A stretch of 64,000 bases of DNA. It comes from Leuctra nigra (Eukaryota; Arthropoda; Insecta; Plecoptera; Leuctridae). The stretch spans positions 29,754,309-29,818,308 of the forward strand of contig OW203766.1 of assembly GCA_934045905.1 (NCBI GenBank), in the 5' to 3' direction. The translations under genes were made by a program, and so were the position numbers. This document shows, piece after piece, positions 45,041 through 56,559 of the stretch; the first letter of the stretch is position 1, and each line of letters opens with the position of its first letter. The notes under the pieces were generated by a model. The model was not told the origin of the DNA, ran no database searches, and saw nothing but the letters and a program-made list of their open reading frames with translations.

Positions 45041-45250
45041 CACCCAACAAATCATAAAACGGTATTTGAGCGAAACGGATTGGCTGCTGGACAGGTTCCT
45101 TGATAATCAATCCTTGTTATTATCAATGAAATCAGAGCTATTAGAGATAGATGACGAGTTAGCATAGACTTCATCGAATGATGGCGTCACATTTTTTTCA
45201 GTCAATCCATTTCCTTTAAATACCGTTTTATTTTTATCATTTGTTGAGTG
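45041..45250. mobile_element. CACTC-type MITE, copy 2 (diverged)
   Basis: Begins CACCCAACAAATCATAAAAC and ends TTTTATCATTTGTTGAGTG, with TA at 45039-45040 and 45251-45252. It shares CTGCTGGACAGGTTCCTTG and ATCAATCCTTGTTATTATCA with copy 1. About 210 bp. Confidence 0.75.
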
Positions 45251-45290
45251 TACATGATGGAAACATGGCAGCAAATTATTTTATCTAATT

Positions 45291-45413
45291 AAAACCACAA
45301 ACCACAGTCTTTTGTCTCACTTGATTAAAATAACGTTAGACTGATTAAAATGACGTCAGCTAGATCTTAGACAAACCAAAAGACGTAACAGACTGTGGTT
45401 TTACTGCACCTTT
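45291..45413. repeat. Short inverted repeat/MITE
   Basis: AAAACCACAAACCACAGTCT on the left pairs with AGACTGTGGTTTTA on the right, with inner AAGACG/TTTTGTCT similarity. The middle repeats GATTAAAATAACGTTAGA / GATTAAAATGACGTCAG. The target site is unclear. Confidence 0.5.
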
Positions 45414-46554
45414 AAACTTTTTTATTTCCTCGTCTGATTCCTATACACACCGTATTTTATAAAAATCAAGAAGAAATTTATTTTAAAAACAAATAATTTA
45501 ACTCCCAACTTTATATCTTCCCAGGGGGATAATGTTTTAACTGCCAAGTAATATTGAATGCCGATAAGCCTTAATTAAAATTTAATTTATGATTATTAAT
45601 TATAATAAACAATAAAACGTCTTCACTTTACATTCCAAAAATTGGTCTAAATCTATTAGTCTTACGCAACTTGAAATATACTTATTTTGTAAATACGTGA
45701 AGCAATCAAGAAAAAGCCCAACTATTTGCATTCGCATTTCCTCTTCTCTAAATGAATAACATAACATTATGCAAAACATCATCTCGTTGTCGCATACAAT
45801 TACACATTATGTCAAGAAGGATGTTAGCGCTATAGTTTATTAATTAAACGATTCGTCGAAGGTTGTAATTAATCGCGCTCTATGAATTGTAATTAGGTAC
45901 TTGACATTGGTCGGAGTTGCATCGGCGCAGAGTTCAAAGAAGTGTTGGAGAATAAACTGTGCAGCATTCGCTCAAACTCGATCGTAGATCAAAGAACATT
46001 CGATTTAATTACTGGAAACCTGTTTAAAATGACACAGAAGTTCAAAAACTAAAAAAATATATATAATTGAATCAATCAAACAAACAAAGAATTATTCATG
46101 TTTACAAAGGAATGTCAAGCAGCAATCTTAACTTACAATCTGTTTTACTTGGTTGGTTGATTTAAACTTTATCTTACCCCATAAACTGAAGTTATGTATT
46201 CCTATTACCTTTTTGTCATAAATCAATGCATAAAGTATTGTGTAGTTTTATAACTCGCGTCATAAATTGTAAATTCGCGCAGAAATTTACCGTCTTAAAC
46301 AATGTAGACATTCAATATTTACTGACTGCACTTTTAAGAATACGCGCCTCGCACAAGTTGAAAATAACAGAACAGTTGAAAATACATATTTGTTAGCATT
46401 GAGGGTAAAACAATTATTTACTTTACAATTCAGTCAAAACTTAAAATGGACGACGAACAAATGTCCACAATATTTGATTTGATTGTAGAAGTAAGAGATG
46501 TTTTGTCTCACCTATTCTGTTGGCGAACAAGAAGCTGTTGAGATCTCTAGGAGG

Positions 46555-48290
46555 TTGTCGGAGACGTCGCCTCCATGTTGCCCTTCCCGGTGTCCTCCTC
46601 TTGGTCAGATACCCAGGGCGTCGGTCGGCGTCGTGCGGCGTCGTCTCCTCTCTGTTTACATAACACTCTCTTACACACCTCTCTAAGCCTCTACACAACG
46701 TCCTCTTGATCAGATACCCAGGGCGTCGGGCGGCGTCGGGCGGCGTCGCCTCCTTTCTGTTGACATAACACTGTATACACACCTCTCTATATTATAGACC
46801 TCCACACGACGTCCTCTTGGTACGATGTCCAGGGCGTCGGACGGCGTCGCCTCCTCTCTGTGACATAACACTCTCTTACACACCGCTCTAGACCTCCACA
46901 CGACGTCCTCTTGGTACGATGTTCAGGGCGTCGGTCGGCGTCGCCTCCGCTCTGTTTACATAACACTCTCTTACACACCTCTCTAGACCTCCACACGACG
47001 TCCTCTTGGTACGATGTTCAGGGCGTCGGGCGGCGTCGCCTCCGCTCTGTTTACATGAAACTCTCTTACACACCTCTCTAAACCTCTAGACGACGTCCTG
47101 TTCGTCAGATATCCAGAGCGTCGGGCGGCGTCGGGTGACGTCGCCTCCTCTCTGTGACATAACACTCTCTTACACACCGCTCTAGACCTCCACACGACGT
47201 CCTCTTGGTACGATGTTCAGGGCGTCGGTCGGCGTCGTGCGGCGTCGCCTCCTCTCTGTTGACATAACACTCCCTTATACACCTCTCTAGACCTCCACAC
47301 GACGTCCTCTTGGTCCAGGGCGTCGGTCCTCGTCGGGCGGCGTCGCCTCCTCTCTGTGACATAACACTCTCTTACACACCTCTCTAAGCCTCTACACGAC
47401 GTCCTCTTGGTACGATGTTCAGGGCGTCGGTCGGCGTCGGCCGGCGTCGCCTCCTCTCTGTTGACATAACACTCTCTTACACACCTCTCTAGACCTCCAC
47501 ACAACGTCCTCTTGGTACGATGTTCAGGGCGTCGGTCGGCGTCGGGCGGCGTCGCCTCCTCTCTGTGACATAACACTCTCTTGCACACCTCTCTAGACCT
47601 CCCCACGACGTCCTCTTGGTACGATGTTCAGGGCGTCGGTCGGCGTCGGGCGGCGTCGCCTCCTCTCTGTTGACATAACACTCTCTAACACACCTCTCTA
47701 AGCCTCTACACGACGTCCTCTTGGTACTATGTCCAGGGCGTCGGTCGGCGTCGGGTGGCGTCGCCTCCTCTCTGTTGACATAACACTCTCTTACACACCA
47801 CTCTAGACCTCCACACAACGTCCTCTTGGTACGATGTCCAGGGCGTCGGTCGGCGTCGGACGGCGTCGCCTCCTCTCTGTTTACATAACACTGTATACAC
47901 ACCTCTCTAGACCTCCACACGACGTCCTCTTGGTACGATGTCCAGGGCGTCGGGCGGCGTCGCCTCCTTTCTGTGACATAACACTCTCTTACACACCTCT
48001 CTAAACCTCTACACGACGTCCTCTTGGTACGATGTCCAGGGCGTCGGTCGGCGTCGGACGGCGTCGCCTCCTCTCTGTTGACATAACACTCTCTTACACA
48101 CCTCTCTAAGCCTCTACACAACGTCCTCTTGGTACGATGTCCAGGGCGTCGGTCGGCGTCGGGCGGCGTCGCCTCCTCTCTGTTGACATAACACTCTCTT
48201 ACACACCTCTCTAAGCCTCTACACGACGTCCTCTTGGTACGATGTCCAGGGCGTCGGGCGGCGTCGGGCGGCGTCGCCTCCTCTCCGCTA
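46555..48290. repeat. GC-rich minisatellite, ~17 units of 92-111 bp
   Basis: About 17 units share CGACGTCCTCTTGGTACGAT, CAGGGCGTCGG, GGCGTCGCCTCCTCTCTGT, GACATAACACTCTCTTACAC and ACCTCTCTA. Unit length varies (92-111 bp, often about 105) through loss of whole GGCGTCGG pieces and of the T in GTTGACATAA. It is strongly CpG-rich compared with its surroundings. Because the common unit is a multiple of three and lacks minus-strand stops, long repetitive minus frames arise (for example 276 codons, 48319-47489, with ECYVNREEATPPDADRRPGH), but they shift frame between units. Treated as satellite DNA; it lies between the 44.7-kb promoter and the candidate upstream exons. Confidence 0.85.
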
Positions 48291-48319
48291 TGATCAGACA
48301 TTACACTTGATCGTCTCAT

Positions 48320-49620
48320 GCAGAATGCTCGTGACCTTCCTCAATGCTCGACCAACTATTGTGCAGTGGATGGTAGATAATATTTGCCTGAACTTTGTAC
48401 TGAGTAATTATGGATAATTATGTAATACCGGAATAAACTAGATTTGCTAAGAAGATGCTGCGAAGAGCGATTTCATTTGCTACTCGACAAATTTGCTGTA
48501 TTAATTAAATGCATAAAACCTAAATATTAAATAACAATAATTTCTTTTACAATGTGTCACAATGCATTGATGTGTTAATTGATATTTGTACTTTTTTGTT
48601 ACGTCTAGACATAAAAACAAAAACCGTTATCAAATTTGTACAGTTTTGAGACATAATTTTGAATTCAAAACCAGGTCTGAATTGAATTTTTTTTTGTGGA
48701 AATACAATACCGTCCTTGGGGCTAAACTACAGAACTTTTCGATGCAACTGATGGATTTTAAAAATAATATGAACTTGAAGTAGGTTTACAGACTACAGTT
48801 TGAAGATATTTATTTTAAGGTTACAACCTGCGCTTCAACTGTAAAAGCTTTCAAGTTTATCTGTAATTACTGTAAAACGTGATTAATTGAGAGGAGCTGA
48901 TAATATGGTCCACTTTTCATCACTCTAACGCCCTTCTGACCTTCACCCTCACTCTAAGCTCATCTATTTTGGTGGCCTTAACTTACATACTGACAAATTG
49001 CTTTTATCACTTAGCCATGGCAGATCAATGCACGTTCTCTATTTTTATAACAGATACAAAACATTTTATTGATTCTTACTTTTCCAATCGTTATTGGCTT
49101 TGCGAAATATATATGCAAGAATATGCAAGGTAATGCGCGCGTTTTTAATTATTTATATCGCGTTCATACACTTGACAATGAAGTTAATATCGCATCATTT
49201 GGCTGCATTTAATGACATCCAAAGAAATCGATGAAAATATTAATATGTTGCGTGTCCTTGCATTTGTTGATGCTTCATAGTGAAGAGGGTGGGTCAATTC
49301 CTAGCCGATTCAATATTTGCGATTAACCTAGATAAAAATGGATCGGACATATTAAAACTGTGTAGGCAGAATATTATGTCAGATTGAAAAATAAAAATGA
49401 GTAAATGTTAGAAAGAGTGAATGACAAACAATGTCAAATTTAGACTTTATGTAAATAAAAGCGGTAGAAAATCAACACCTAATATTATGTCAACAAATTA
49501 AACTATAGGCGTTGTCAATGTCATGCCATGTGTAAAGAAAGTTTTTTTTAATTACAGCGTTTATTTGGAAATAATTGTTATTTTCAAGTCTTTATTTGCA
49601 ACATAAATTAATCCACAAGG
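48320..49620. other. No recognised gene
   Basis: AT-rich sequence following the minisatellite. No splice-bounded open frame, tRNA or clear transposon end was seen on either strand. Confidence 0.5.
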
Positions 49621-49625
49621 TTATT

Positions 49626-50451
49626 ACACTAGGAAAACGCTCTGTGTAACGCGTTGATGAGCGAGCACGGATACACGCAACACCTCGAACCGAAATTATG
49701 TCTATCGAATGTCATTAAAAGCCAACAATTCTTTAGTTTCGTCACAGACTTGTATAAAAATCTCCAAAATCTCCAAAAATATTGGTGCCAATCCTTGCTA
49801 AGTTTTAAGTTGATCGATTAAACCTTTATGATTGAACGGTTCCTTGTTAATTTTCAAAAATCACAGGATCTCGTTCAAAAAATATACCTGGGACCACCCA
49901 TATGATATGATATGTAGTGTGTGTACACAATATCAGATCAATCTGTTGAACGGTCATTATTAGTTTCATATCGTTTAAAACTTTCTGCTCTAACTACCTT
50001 GCCTTGAACTGTAGATTCGAAGTCGCCGTAAATTTGACAGCCAACACGCAAAATGTCCCTAAAATGACAAAAACTTTTAAAAATAACGACAGATTAGAGT
50101 GAAAATTGGCAAAAATACCTTAAATGTTGGTACCAATGACCATGCGAAGTTTTTAGTTGGTCGGTCAATCGGTTCCAGTTTAAATTTCAAAAATCACAGG
50201 AAAAATGGTTTCAAATTTGAACCAATTGGAGGATTTGGCTGAAATTTTTTTTGATTGGGTACAATGTTGGTTGCAATGACTTTGCTAAATTTCAAATTGA
50301 TCGAACCAACCAATCGAAAGATAATTTTTATAAAATTTGAACCAATCACAGGATCTCGTTCAGAAAAGATCCCAGGGATCGCATAGATTACGTTAGTATG
50401 TGTACAAAATTTCAGATCGATTGGTTGTGCGGTTTGACCTGGGCAGTGCAG

Positions 50452-50485
<34 letters not shown>

Positions 50486-50505
50486 AAACAAAAAAAACAC
50501 ACACA
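49626..50505 (+). mobile_element. RTE-like LINE 3' region with poly-A tail
   Basis: It begins near TAGGAAAACGCTCTGTGTAA CGCGTTGAT and runs to a poly-A tail at 50455-50483. The body has imperfect internal direct repeats: CACAGGATCTCGTTCA occurs twice (49863, 50345), and TTCAGATCGATTGGTTG / ATCAGATCAATCTGTTG are related. Such A-tailed 3' sequence with repeated T/G-rich words is typical of RTE-type LINE or SINE tails. No reverse transcriptase is present. Related pieces lie at 55995-56362 and 59955-60571 on the other strand. Confidence 0.55.
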
Positions 50506-51315
50506 GAGAAAGTGCCATAAGAGTACCGTGGTGACGCTCGCTACGCTCGCTCAATCACAAGATCTTTTAAAAAGTAATAAAAGAATTAAAATTAACATCT
50601 ATACACCTGTTACTCTCCGAGAATCTATTCAAAGTTTCCTGAATTATAATATTCATGTTGTTGAAAATCAAACGCCAAATGTGTGATGCGTATTGAATAT
50701 TACAGATATGCTTTCAAACATATGCATTATATTTAAATATTATTTTGGTACGACTTTTTCCAACTTTTTTTTATAACTTTTGACATCATGCATGATATTC
50801 AATGAGAATAACTCTATGGGAGATTCATTTGATTTTTTTTTTTAAATTAGTAATTGATCGTTACGGAAAGAAGATCCACAAAACAAACAAAACATAAAAT
50901 ATTGAAACTTATCTCAGATCTGTAGTTGATACAAAACTCAGGAGTATACGAGAATAGAACATTGAGGCTCTATTTCTTTTGGAAAGTTTGTGTTTATAAA
51001 TATATTATCAGCAAAAGAGCTTTAAAAACGCATTACATATCCGAGGGAAGAACCTATAAGTACCTATTCTATTTGTCTGGATTCTATTGATCTATTGAAT
51101 CGATTTTAACCGTTAACGTATTCTAATCATCGGATGATATCACCCTCTCTCGAGACATACATTTGTAATGACAGACAACATGGCTGTCACCAGCTGCCAC
51201 CACTGTCAACCAATGACATGTCATTGCTGTCAACAACAATAAGAACTATAGCATGACTCGGACTCGAACTCGGCTCTTCTGGCGCTGTCCGCGCCAGGCC
51301 GACGAGCATGGCATG

Positions 51316-51890
51316 TCGTCGCCCTAATACTTATTTGATCCATATCCACTTTTTCGCGAACGGAGAAAATCGACTTCAAAGTTCATGTGTTGTTCCTTGC
51401 TCAACGCCAATGACTTCAAAGACGTTTGATGCATAAATATTAAGGAAATAAATCAGTTAATGATGTGCAGGCGAGAAAACCCCTTTTGGGCCCATAGATT
51501 ATTAGTTATTTGATACTTCCGGTTGGATATGGATGAAATGTGCTCACATTTTTTCATTTTTAGTAAGAATATGTGTTAAATTTTGATCCATATCCATTTG
51601 CCCAATTGTTATTTACTTCCGTGTTGGGGACAATAACTGAATGGTGCCTCCAATAATGACTAGTCAAGGCATACATGGTTCTGATGGTTAATGTTGCATC
51701 ATAAAAGTATTAAAAAAGTCATTTTTGCCGAAAATATGACACAAAAAAACACTGAAATCATGTTAAAAATTGAGAATTCTTAACCAGAGTTCTTGGATAT
51801 AGATAGAACAAGCACTGAGTAAACAGTCAGTGGCACTAACTCCAAAAAAGTGAAAAGTGGATATGGATCAAATAAGTACTAGGGCGACGA
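51316..51890. mobile_element. MITE with TCGTCGCCCTA ends
   Basis: The left TCGTCGCCCTAATACTTATT, continuing with TGATCCATATCCACTTTT, is inverted on the right (AAAAGTGGATATGGATCA, AATAAGTACTAGGGCGACGA). Arms about 40 bp, total about 575 bp. The phrase GATCCATATCCA occurs again internally. No clear TSD and no transposase. Confidence 0.65.
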
Positions 51891-52380
51891 TGTCAAGAGA
51901 CACGTCAAACACGGGTAGCAACCAGACAGGGAGGATAGTCATCTAGCCATTAGCGTTTAACATCTATGTGAAAAATATTTATAGAAATATGTAGTGAAAA
52001 ACGTTCCAAAAATGTTTGTGCAAATGTTTGAATTACACAGCCTCCTCTAATCATATAATTGAAATAGTCACAGGCACAGCGTGGCAAACTTAAAAGGATG
52101 TGAAAAATTCAAACATTGGAGCTGACAAAAAGGTTCCAAAAATTATATATGCAATATTTCGTGCTAGTAATTAAAGTGATATGAAAATATTTAAATATTG
52201 GAACTGAAGAAAACGTTCCAAATTTAAGTGCAATATTTGAATTTCATGGCCTACAATTAAAAGCCTTCTCAAAAAAGCTGTGAATTATTTTAATATTGGA
52301 GTCGAACAAAATGAGTCTTAAAGTATTGCAAATTTTCGGGTGATTGCCTGATATTCATGAGAAGGAAGGAAGGGAACTAC

Positions 52381-52459
52381 GGTCGGGGACAGGCAAAGAT
52401 GAACCCACTTGAGCGGGCGGCCCATGCTAGCGCGGGTTCATCTTTGCCTGTCACCGACC
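52381..52459. repeat. Short perfect-armed hairpin
   Basis: GGTCGGGGACAGGCAAAGAT plus GAACCC pairs with GGGTTCATCTTTGCCTGTCA plus CCGACC, about 26-bp arms with one bulge and a 27-bp loop rich in GC. It could be a tiny MITE relic or encode a structured RNA. Confidence 0.5.
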
Positions 52460-53397
52460 ATAATTAATAAAATAATTGAAATAGTGAACACATTGATTTG
52501 AAAGTTGGAACATTTTCGCAAACATCAAATCTCCTTTTTCTCGTGACGCGATAAAAACGAATAATATAATATTCGTAGTGGCTGTTTTTTCTATTCTGTT
52601 TCGAGTCATAGTAGTAGTGAGAGAACAAGGGAAAGTTTTGTTGTTTATAGACAATCGTAGACAACAAACTGTCTTCCTCGATCAGATTAGCGAAATGGCA
52701 TTTGTTCGAATCCTTACCGATATACTTGACTATTGGCAAATGGCATTTCGCAAAGATAACAGAATTTGATCGAACAAAATGGTGCCCGTGTGAAACAACA
52801 TGTCAAGTTAGACCAAGATTTAACAATTTATTTATAATTTGATGCAGTGATGAGCCACAGTAAAATCAACACTGAACGTGAACTCAAAATAAATAGTGTA
52901 AAATTAGAGTGTGGTGTCGACAAATCATTCAATCAGACAAATCGACAAATCAGACAAGTTTTTAATGCACTCTATTGCCTCTAAACCTGCGTGCGTCCAT
53001 ATATACCTTTATTGTATTGCATTTTCCCACTCAGAAATCAAAAATACACATAAAAAATACTTCTAAAAATCGCAGAAATAATCAACTCAATGAAGAAACA
53101 GACGTTTCGATGATATGGTGGAATGAGATTACGTACACAAGCGTTCAATAACCTCTTCATGATGTTGAAAAGTGAACATCATGATATGAAACAATAGTCA
53201 ATTCGTTCTTATGATTGATTAGATCGGATGAAGCGTGGTTTTATACGCCTTCAACTCTTCTACTTCATGCCCTGAATCATGTCGACAAATATCTCATTGC
53301 ATGCCGACAAAATCACATTAGGAGTGAAGATTACTTATTGAATGATTTGTACTGGAAAACAAAATCTGCGTATGATTTTTGATACATACTTTTTGAT
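52460..53397. other. No recognised gene
   Basis: AT-rich. The short frames here lack splice context and homology-like motifs. Confidence 0.45.
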
Positions 53398-53465
53398 GAA
53401 CAGAAGGTTTAGAGCACTAGACCGACAATTTAGGAACGTGGGTTCGATTCTCACTGTGGTGGTAA
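53398..53465 (+). repeat. tRNA-like SINE head
   Basis: GGTTTAGAGCACTAGACCGA resembles a D-arm/A-box, and GGAACGTGGGTTCGATTCTC contains a B box. The T-stem (GTGGG/CTCAC) is partly preserved. No acceptor stem is evident. It lies just upstream of a CACTC-type MITE. Confidence 0.45.
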
Positions 53466-53504
53466 TCTTTTCACTTGCATTTGGCATTTAATAATATATA
53501 CGTA

Positions 53505-53700
53505 CACTCAAACCAATAAAAAACGGTACTCGAAAAGAAAAGGATTGACTGAGGTTTGATGGCATCATCCCATGAAGGCTGTGTTAAAGCATCATAGGTC
53601 AGCTCTTATTTCATTGATAATAACAAGGATTGATTGTCAAGAAACCATACCAGCAGCCAATCCTTTTCTTTTCGAGTACCAATTTTTATTGTTTTAAATT
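53505..53700. mobile_element. CACTC-type MITE, copy 3 (decayed right end)
   Basis: The left end CACTCAAACCAATAAAAAAC, followed by GGTACTCG, is preceded by TA. The right end CGAGTACCAATTTTTATTG is degenerate. The interior ATAACAAGGATTGATTGTCA matches copies 1 and 2 in inverted orientation. Confidence 0.65.
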
Positions 53701-54107
53701 TACCTATATTTTTAAAAATAAATTATATTCGTGAGTGTATCAGTTTTGCCGAACGTCAAGGTGTACTTTTACTAACTTTTAAAGCTGTTTAAGCGTTGGC
53801 CTAAAATATTTATTGTAAAGTGAAACATAAAATGAAGCTGAGAGAGAAAAATAGAAACTAGACATTATTTACTCAACTAGCGATTTCAAATGTCTATACT
53901 TTTACAGTCCGTGAACATGAAATTATTATTTGTGCTTCAGAGTAGACTCTGTCAGCGACGTATAAAATACAGCTAAACGTGGAGCCTTTTTATGTAGACT
54001 CTATGCCTCTTCTCTCGCAAAACAGATTAAAATATCTACAAACTAATACGCATTAAAGGTGCCACTAATAAATCAAACCTTTGATTAGTTGTACTTACTT
54101 CTCTGAT

Positions 54108-54236
54108 GGCAAATGCTTGTCGTATCCTCTGTAAGATGTCACATTGCCGCCTCCAACGCTGCACGGATGTGTAAAATAAAACACGCACAGAGGACTGCTC
54201 TCCATCAGTTGAGGCGACGAGATTGCCTAAATACAA
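54108..54236 (-). CDS. Candidate upstream exon (unassigned)
   Basis: Bounded on the minus strand by GTATTTAG| and |GTAAGT. Two frames are open across it: AISSPQLMESSPLCVFYFTH... and NLVASTDGEQSSVRVLFYTS... . With phase 0 it follows either MEEEEESQ (56558) or the exon at 57988. To reach the exon at 43926-44010 it would need a secondary acceptor (GGAGGCAG|TG). It is probably a 5' exon of the large Ser/Thr-rich gene or of an unseen gene. Confidence 0.35.
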
Positions 54237-54488
54237 AACACACAACAATCAGTCATCTCAATTGTCACAATCAGTCCAATCAAGATCTGCGTTAGATATA
54301 TCTACTTGTTTTCCGACAGACTTGAAACTCATGAACCGTCGCCCACCCGACCAGGAACTTTGTGATCTCAAGTGGAACGACCTTTACTTGAGGCCCGGTC
54401 ATGACGAAAAGCCCCTCTAATTAATTACTTGTTTCCACGAAAGTCAATTTCGAATCAATTTCTTTAATCAATATTGGAGTAAACCAAA

Positions 54489-54858
54489 CCATAAAAAACA
54501 CTCCGTGTAAAAATACCAGCCAAGTCTCTTCAACTAAAAAAAAAATAGAAGAAATCTAAAAATTCAGCACTGAAAAGTAGTGATATCAAAAAAAGGCCAA
54601 GTCAAAACTTTTAAAAATTACTTGGCGCATCGTGCATATAAATAGTATAGAAGTAGGTCGGTAATCAAATATACTCATCTATACATAAAATATATCTATA
54701 ATCCCATAGAAAAACGATGCGCCAAGTAATTTTTAAAAGTTTTGACTTGGCCTTTTTTTGATATCACTACTTTTCAGTGCTGAATTTTTAGATTTCTTCT
54801 ATTTTTTTTTAGTTGAAGAGACTTGGCTGGTATTTTTACACGGAGTGTTTTTTATGGG
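54489..54858. repeat. Near-perfect hairpin, 145-bp arms and 80-bp loop
   Basis: The arms 54489-54633 and 54714-54858 are inverted copies differing at only a few positions, mainly in A/T homopolymer length. Shared words include CACTCCGTGTAAAAATACC, GCCAAGTCTCTTCAACTAAA and TTACTTGGCGCATCGT. A transcript would form a long double-stranded stem. It lacks an obvious TSD and may be a foldback element or an inverted duplication. Confidence 0.8.
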
Positions 54859-54869
54859 ATATCATTCCT

Positions 54870-55640
54870 TTTTTCAGTTTATTCTTACAATTTGTAGCAT
54901 ATATTGTGGAACCAAAGACTATAATTCCTTTAAAAAAATACGCCTTTTTGATTTGGTTGCTAAGAAAGTTGTGCTTGTTACTATGTATATGCTATAAATG
55001 ATATGCTAAAAAGTATAGCGCAAGTTTCGTTCCAATTGGTCCAGCCGTTCTCGAGTTATGGCATCACTTCCGGTTTTCAAAATGGCGGCTGACTTCACTG
55101 CCACCTAAAATTTGTGTCTTTAAATGCTATGTAACATTATAAGCCTTCTGAATATGTAGTTATTGTTATAAGAGATGATTTCATTCAAATTTGGCATTTT
55201 TATGACGTCATTTCCGGTTTCGGTAAAAGTACATTTCTATTTTGACTGTTGATATTTCATTGAGAAGACCATCCGAATCGTTTGGCGCTAGTTTCGTCCC
55301 AATTGGTCCATCCAAAAAATTCGTAAGGACAAGGTATCATCAGACGCCAAAAGTGCATATATGGTAAAAATTTCAGATCGATCGGCTAAGCCGTTTAGGC
55401 TGTGGCGCTGTCAACAGTGTTTCCTGATATCATCAGAATCATCATCTTCAGAATCAGAAAGTGGTGTAATTTTACATATTTCACGGCCCTCTAGCACGAA
55501 AATGACATACCCTATTGTTCCCAAATTCGGTATATGGGGTGGGGTGGGCCATAGCTCGAAATTAAGATATTTTGCAACAATGTGAGATTTTCCAATTTTA
55601 AGATCCAGTAGGCCGAAAATGCCATGTTGTTGCTTACAGT
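54870..55640 (+). repeat. Transposon-like 3' sequence (uncertain)
   Basis: It contains twice-used phrases such as CCAATTGGTCCAGCCGTTCT / CCAATTGGTCCATCC and TTTCAGATCGATCGGCTAAG, a wording common in A-tailed retroelement 3' regions of arthropods. No ends, tail or frame can be defined. Confidence 0.35.
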
Positions 55641-55994
55641 AAAAGTGGTTGGTCTGCTCCTCAGTTTATTAGGCATTTACGGTATGTTGAGTGAGTGTGA
55701 GTGTACGGTACGACTTGGCTGGGTGGAGCGACCGCTCCACTAGATTAAAATCGTTTCTGGTGAGGGGTAACATGAACAAGATATTTTGGGTCTTAGGTAA
55801 TTTGAAAATGTTCGAAATAACACGAATGTTAGAAACCACGAAATAAGAAAAATAGAATTGTAAAAATAGAATGGTTGAATGGTAGATGAATGGTACTGCG
55901 TTTGTACAGGTTTTTATTGTCAATTAAGTCCACATAGACGAAAAAGCTCAACCATGAGTGGACTTTTGAAAACCCCAAGAAATGGAGCACATTT

Positions 55995-56362
55995 TTTGAA
56001 GCAATCTCTATAGAGCTATTTTTGACCGATGAACTTTAAATTTTGCATGTTTATTGGGACGAACATTTTAGGTGTTTTTGTCAATTTTTAGACTAATCTG
56101 TCTAGTATACCTACTTCAAGAGTATTTGGCATTTTCCGTATATTGTATGCTTCATTTGAAACATTTGTAAAATGTGTTCAAAGAAATCTAACTCATACAC
56201 CCTGAAGAAGTCTCAAAGAAATCATCACTTGGTGCATTTGATTAGATTGTCGTTTTTGCTATTTCCACGGTCTATAGAGCAGTTTCTTTCACACGAATAT
56301 TTATTCACATTCAATACAAAGGCTCACTTATCAACGCGTTACACAGAGCGTTTTATTACTTA
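55995..56362 (-). mobile_element. RTE-like LINE/SINE fragment, copy 2
   Basis: ATTTTAGGTGTTTTTGTC, GAAATCATCACTTGGTGCAT and ATCAACGCGTTACACAGAGC match the copy at 59955-60571. The last words are the reverse complement of the start of the 49626 element. Confidence 0.55.
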
Positions 56363-56534
56363 GATTCCATCCCCCTTGCCTCGTGGGATTACAAAATAGT
56401 AATCCCACTAATGCAACTTAATTAAAATCTCGGATTTTGGAACGTTTTCTCATTCCATTTCCCCATTTCGTGTACGCAACCATTTCGAACGTTTAGTTTT
56501 CAAATAAAGTTTTTTTATCGTGTCGTCTACTTTA

Positions 56535-56558
56535 CCTGTGATTCCTCTTCCTCCTCCA
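56535..56558 (-). CDS. Candidate start exon, MEEEEESQ
   Basis: On the minus strand ATGGAGGAGGAAGAGGAATCACAG would be followed by the donor |GTAAAG. The upstream sequence is AT-rich and gives no clear promoter. It could initiate a longer isoform of the large Ser/Thr-rich gene in phase with the exon at 54236. Evidence is limited to ATG plus donor. Confidence 0.25.
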
Positions 56559-56559
56559 T

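Noticed and set aside
47489..48319. 276-codon frame as a secreted or repeat protein gene
   Set aside because: It lies wholly in tandem minisatellite units, shifts frame between units, and lacks splice or promoter context.
54758..55001. 79- and 62-codon plus-strand frames
   Set aside because: They overlap the hairpin arm and downstream repeat-like sequence; low-complexity Phe/Leu-rich frames without splice support.
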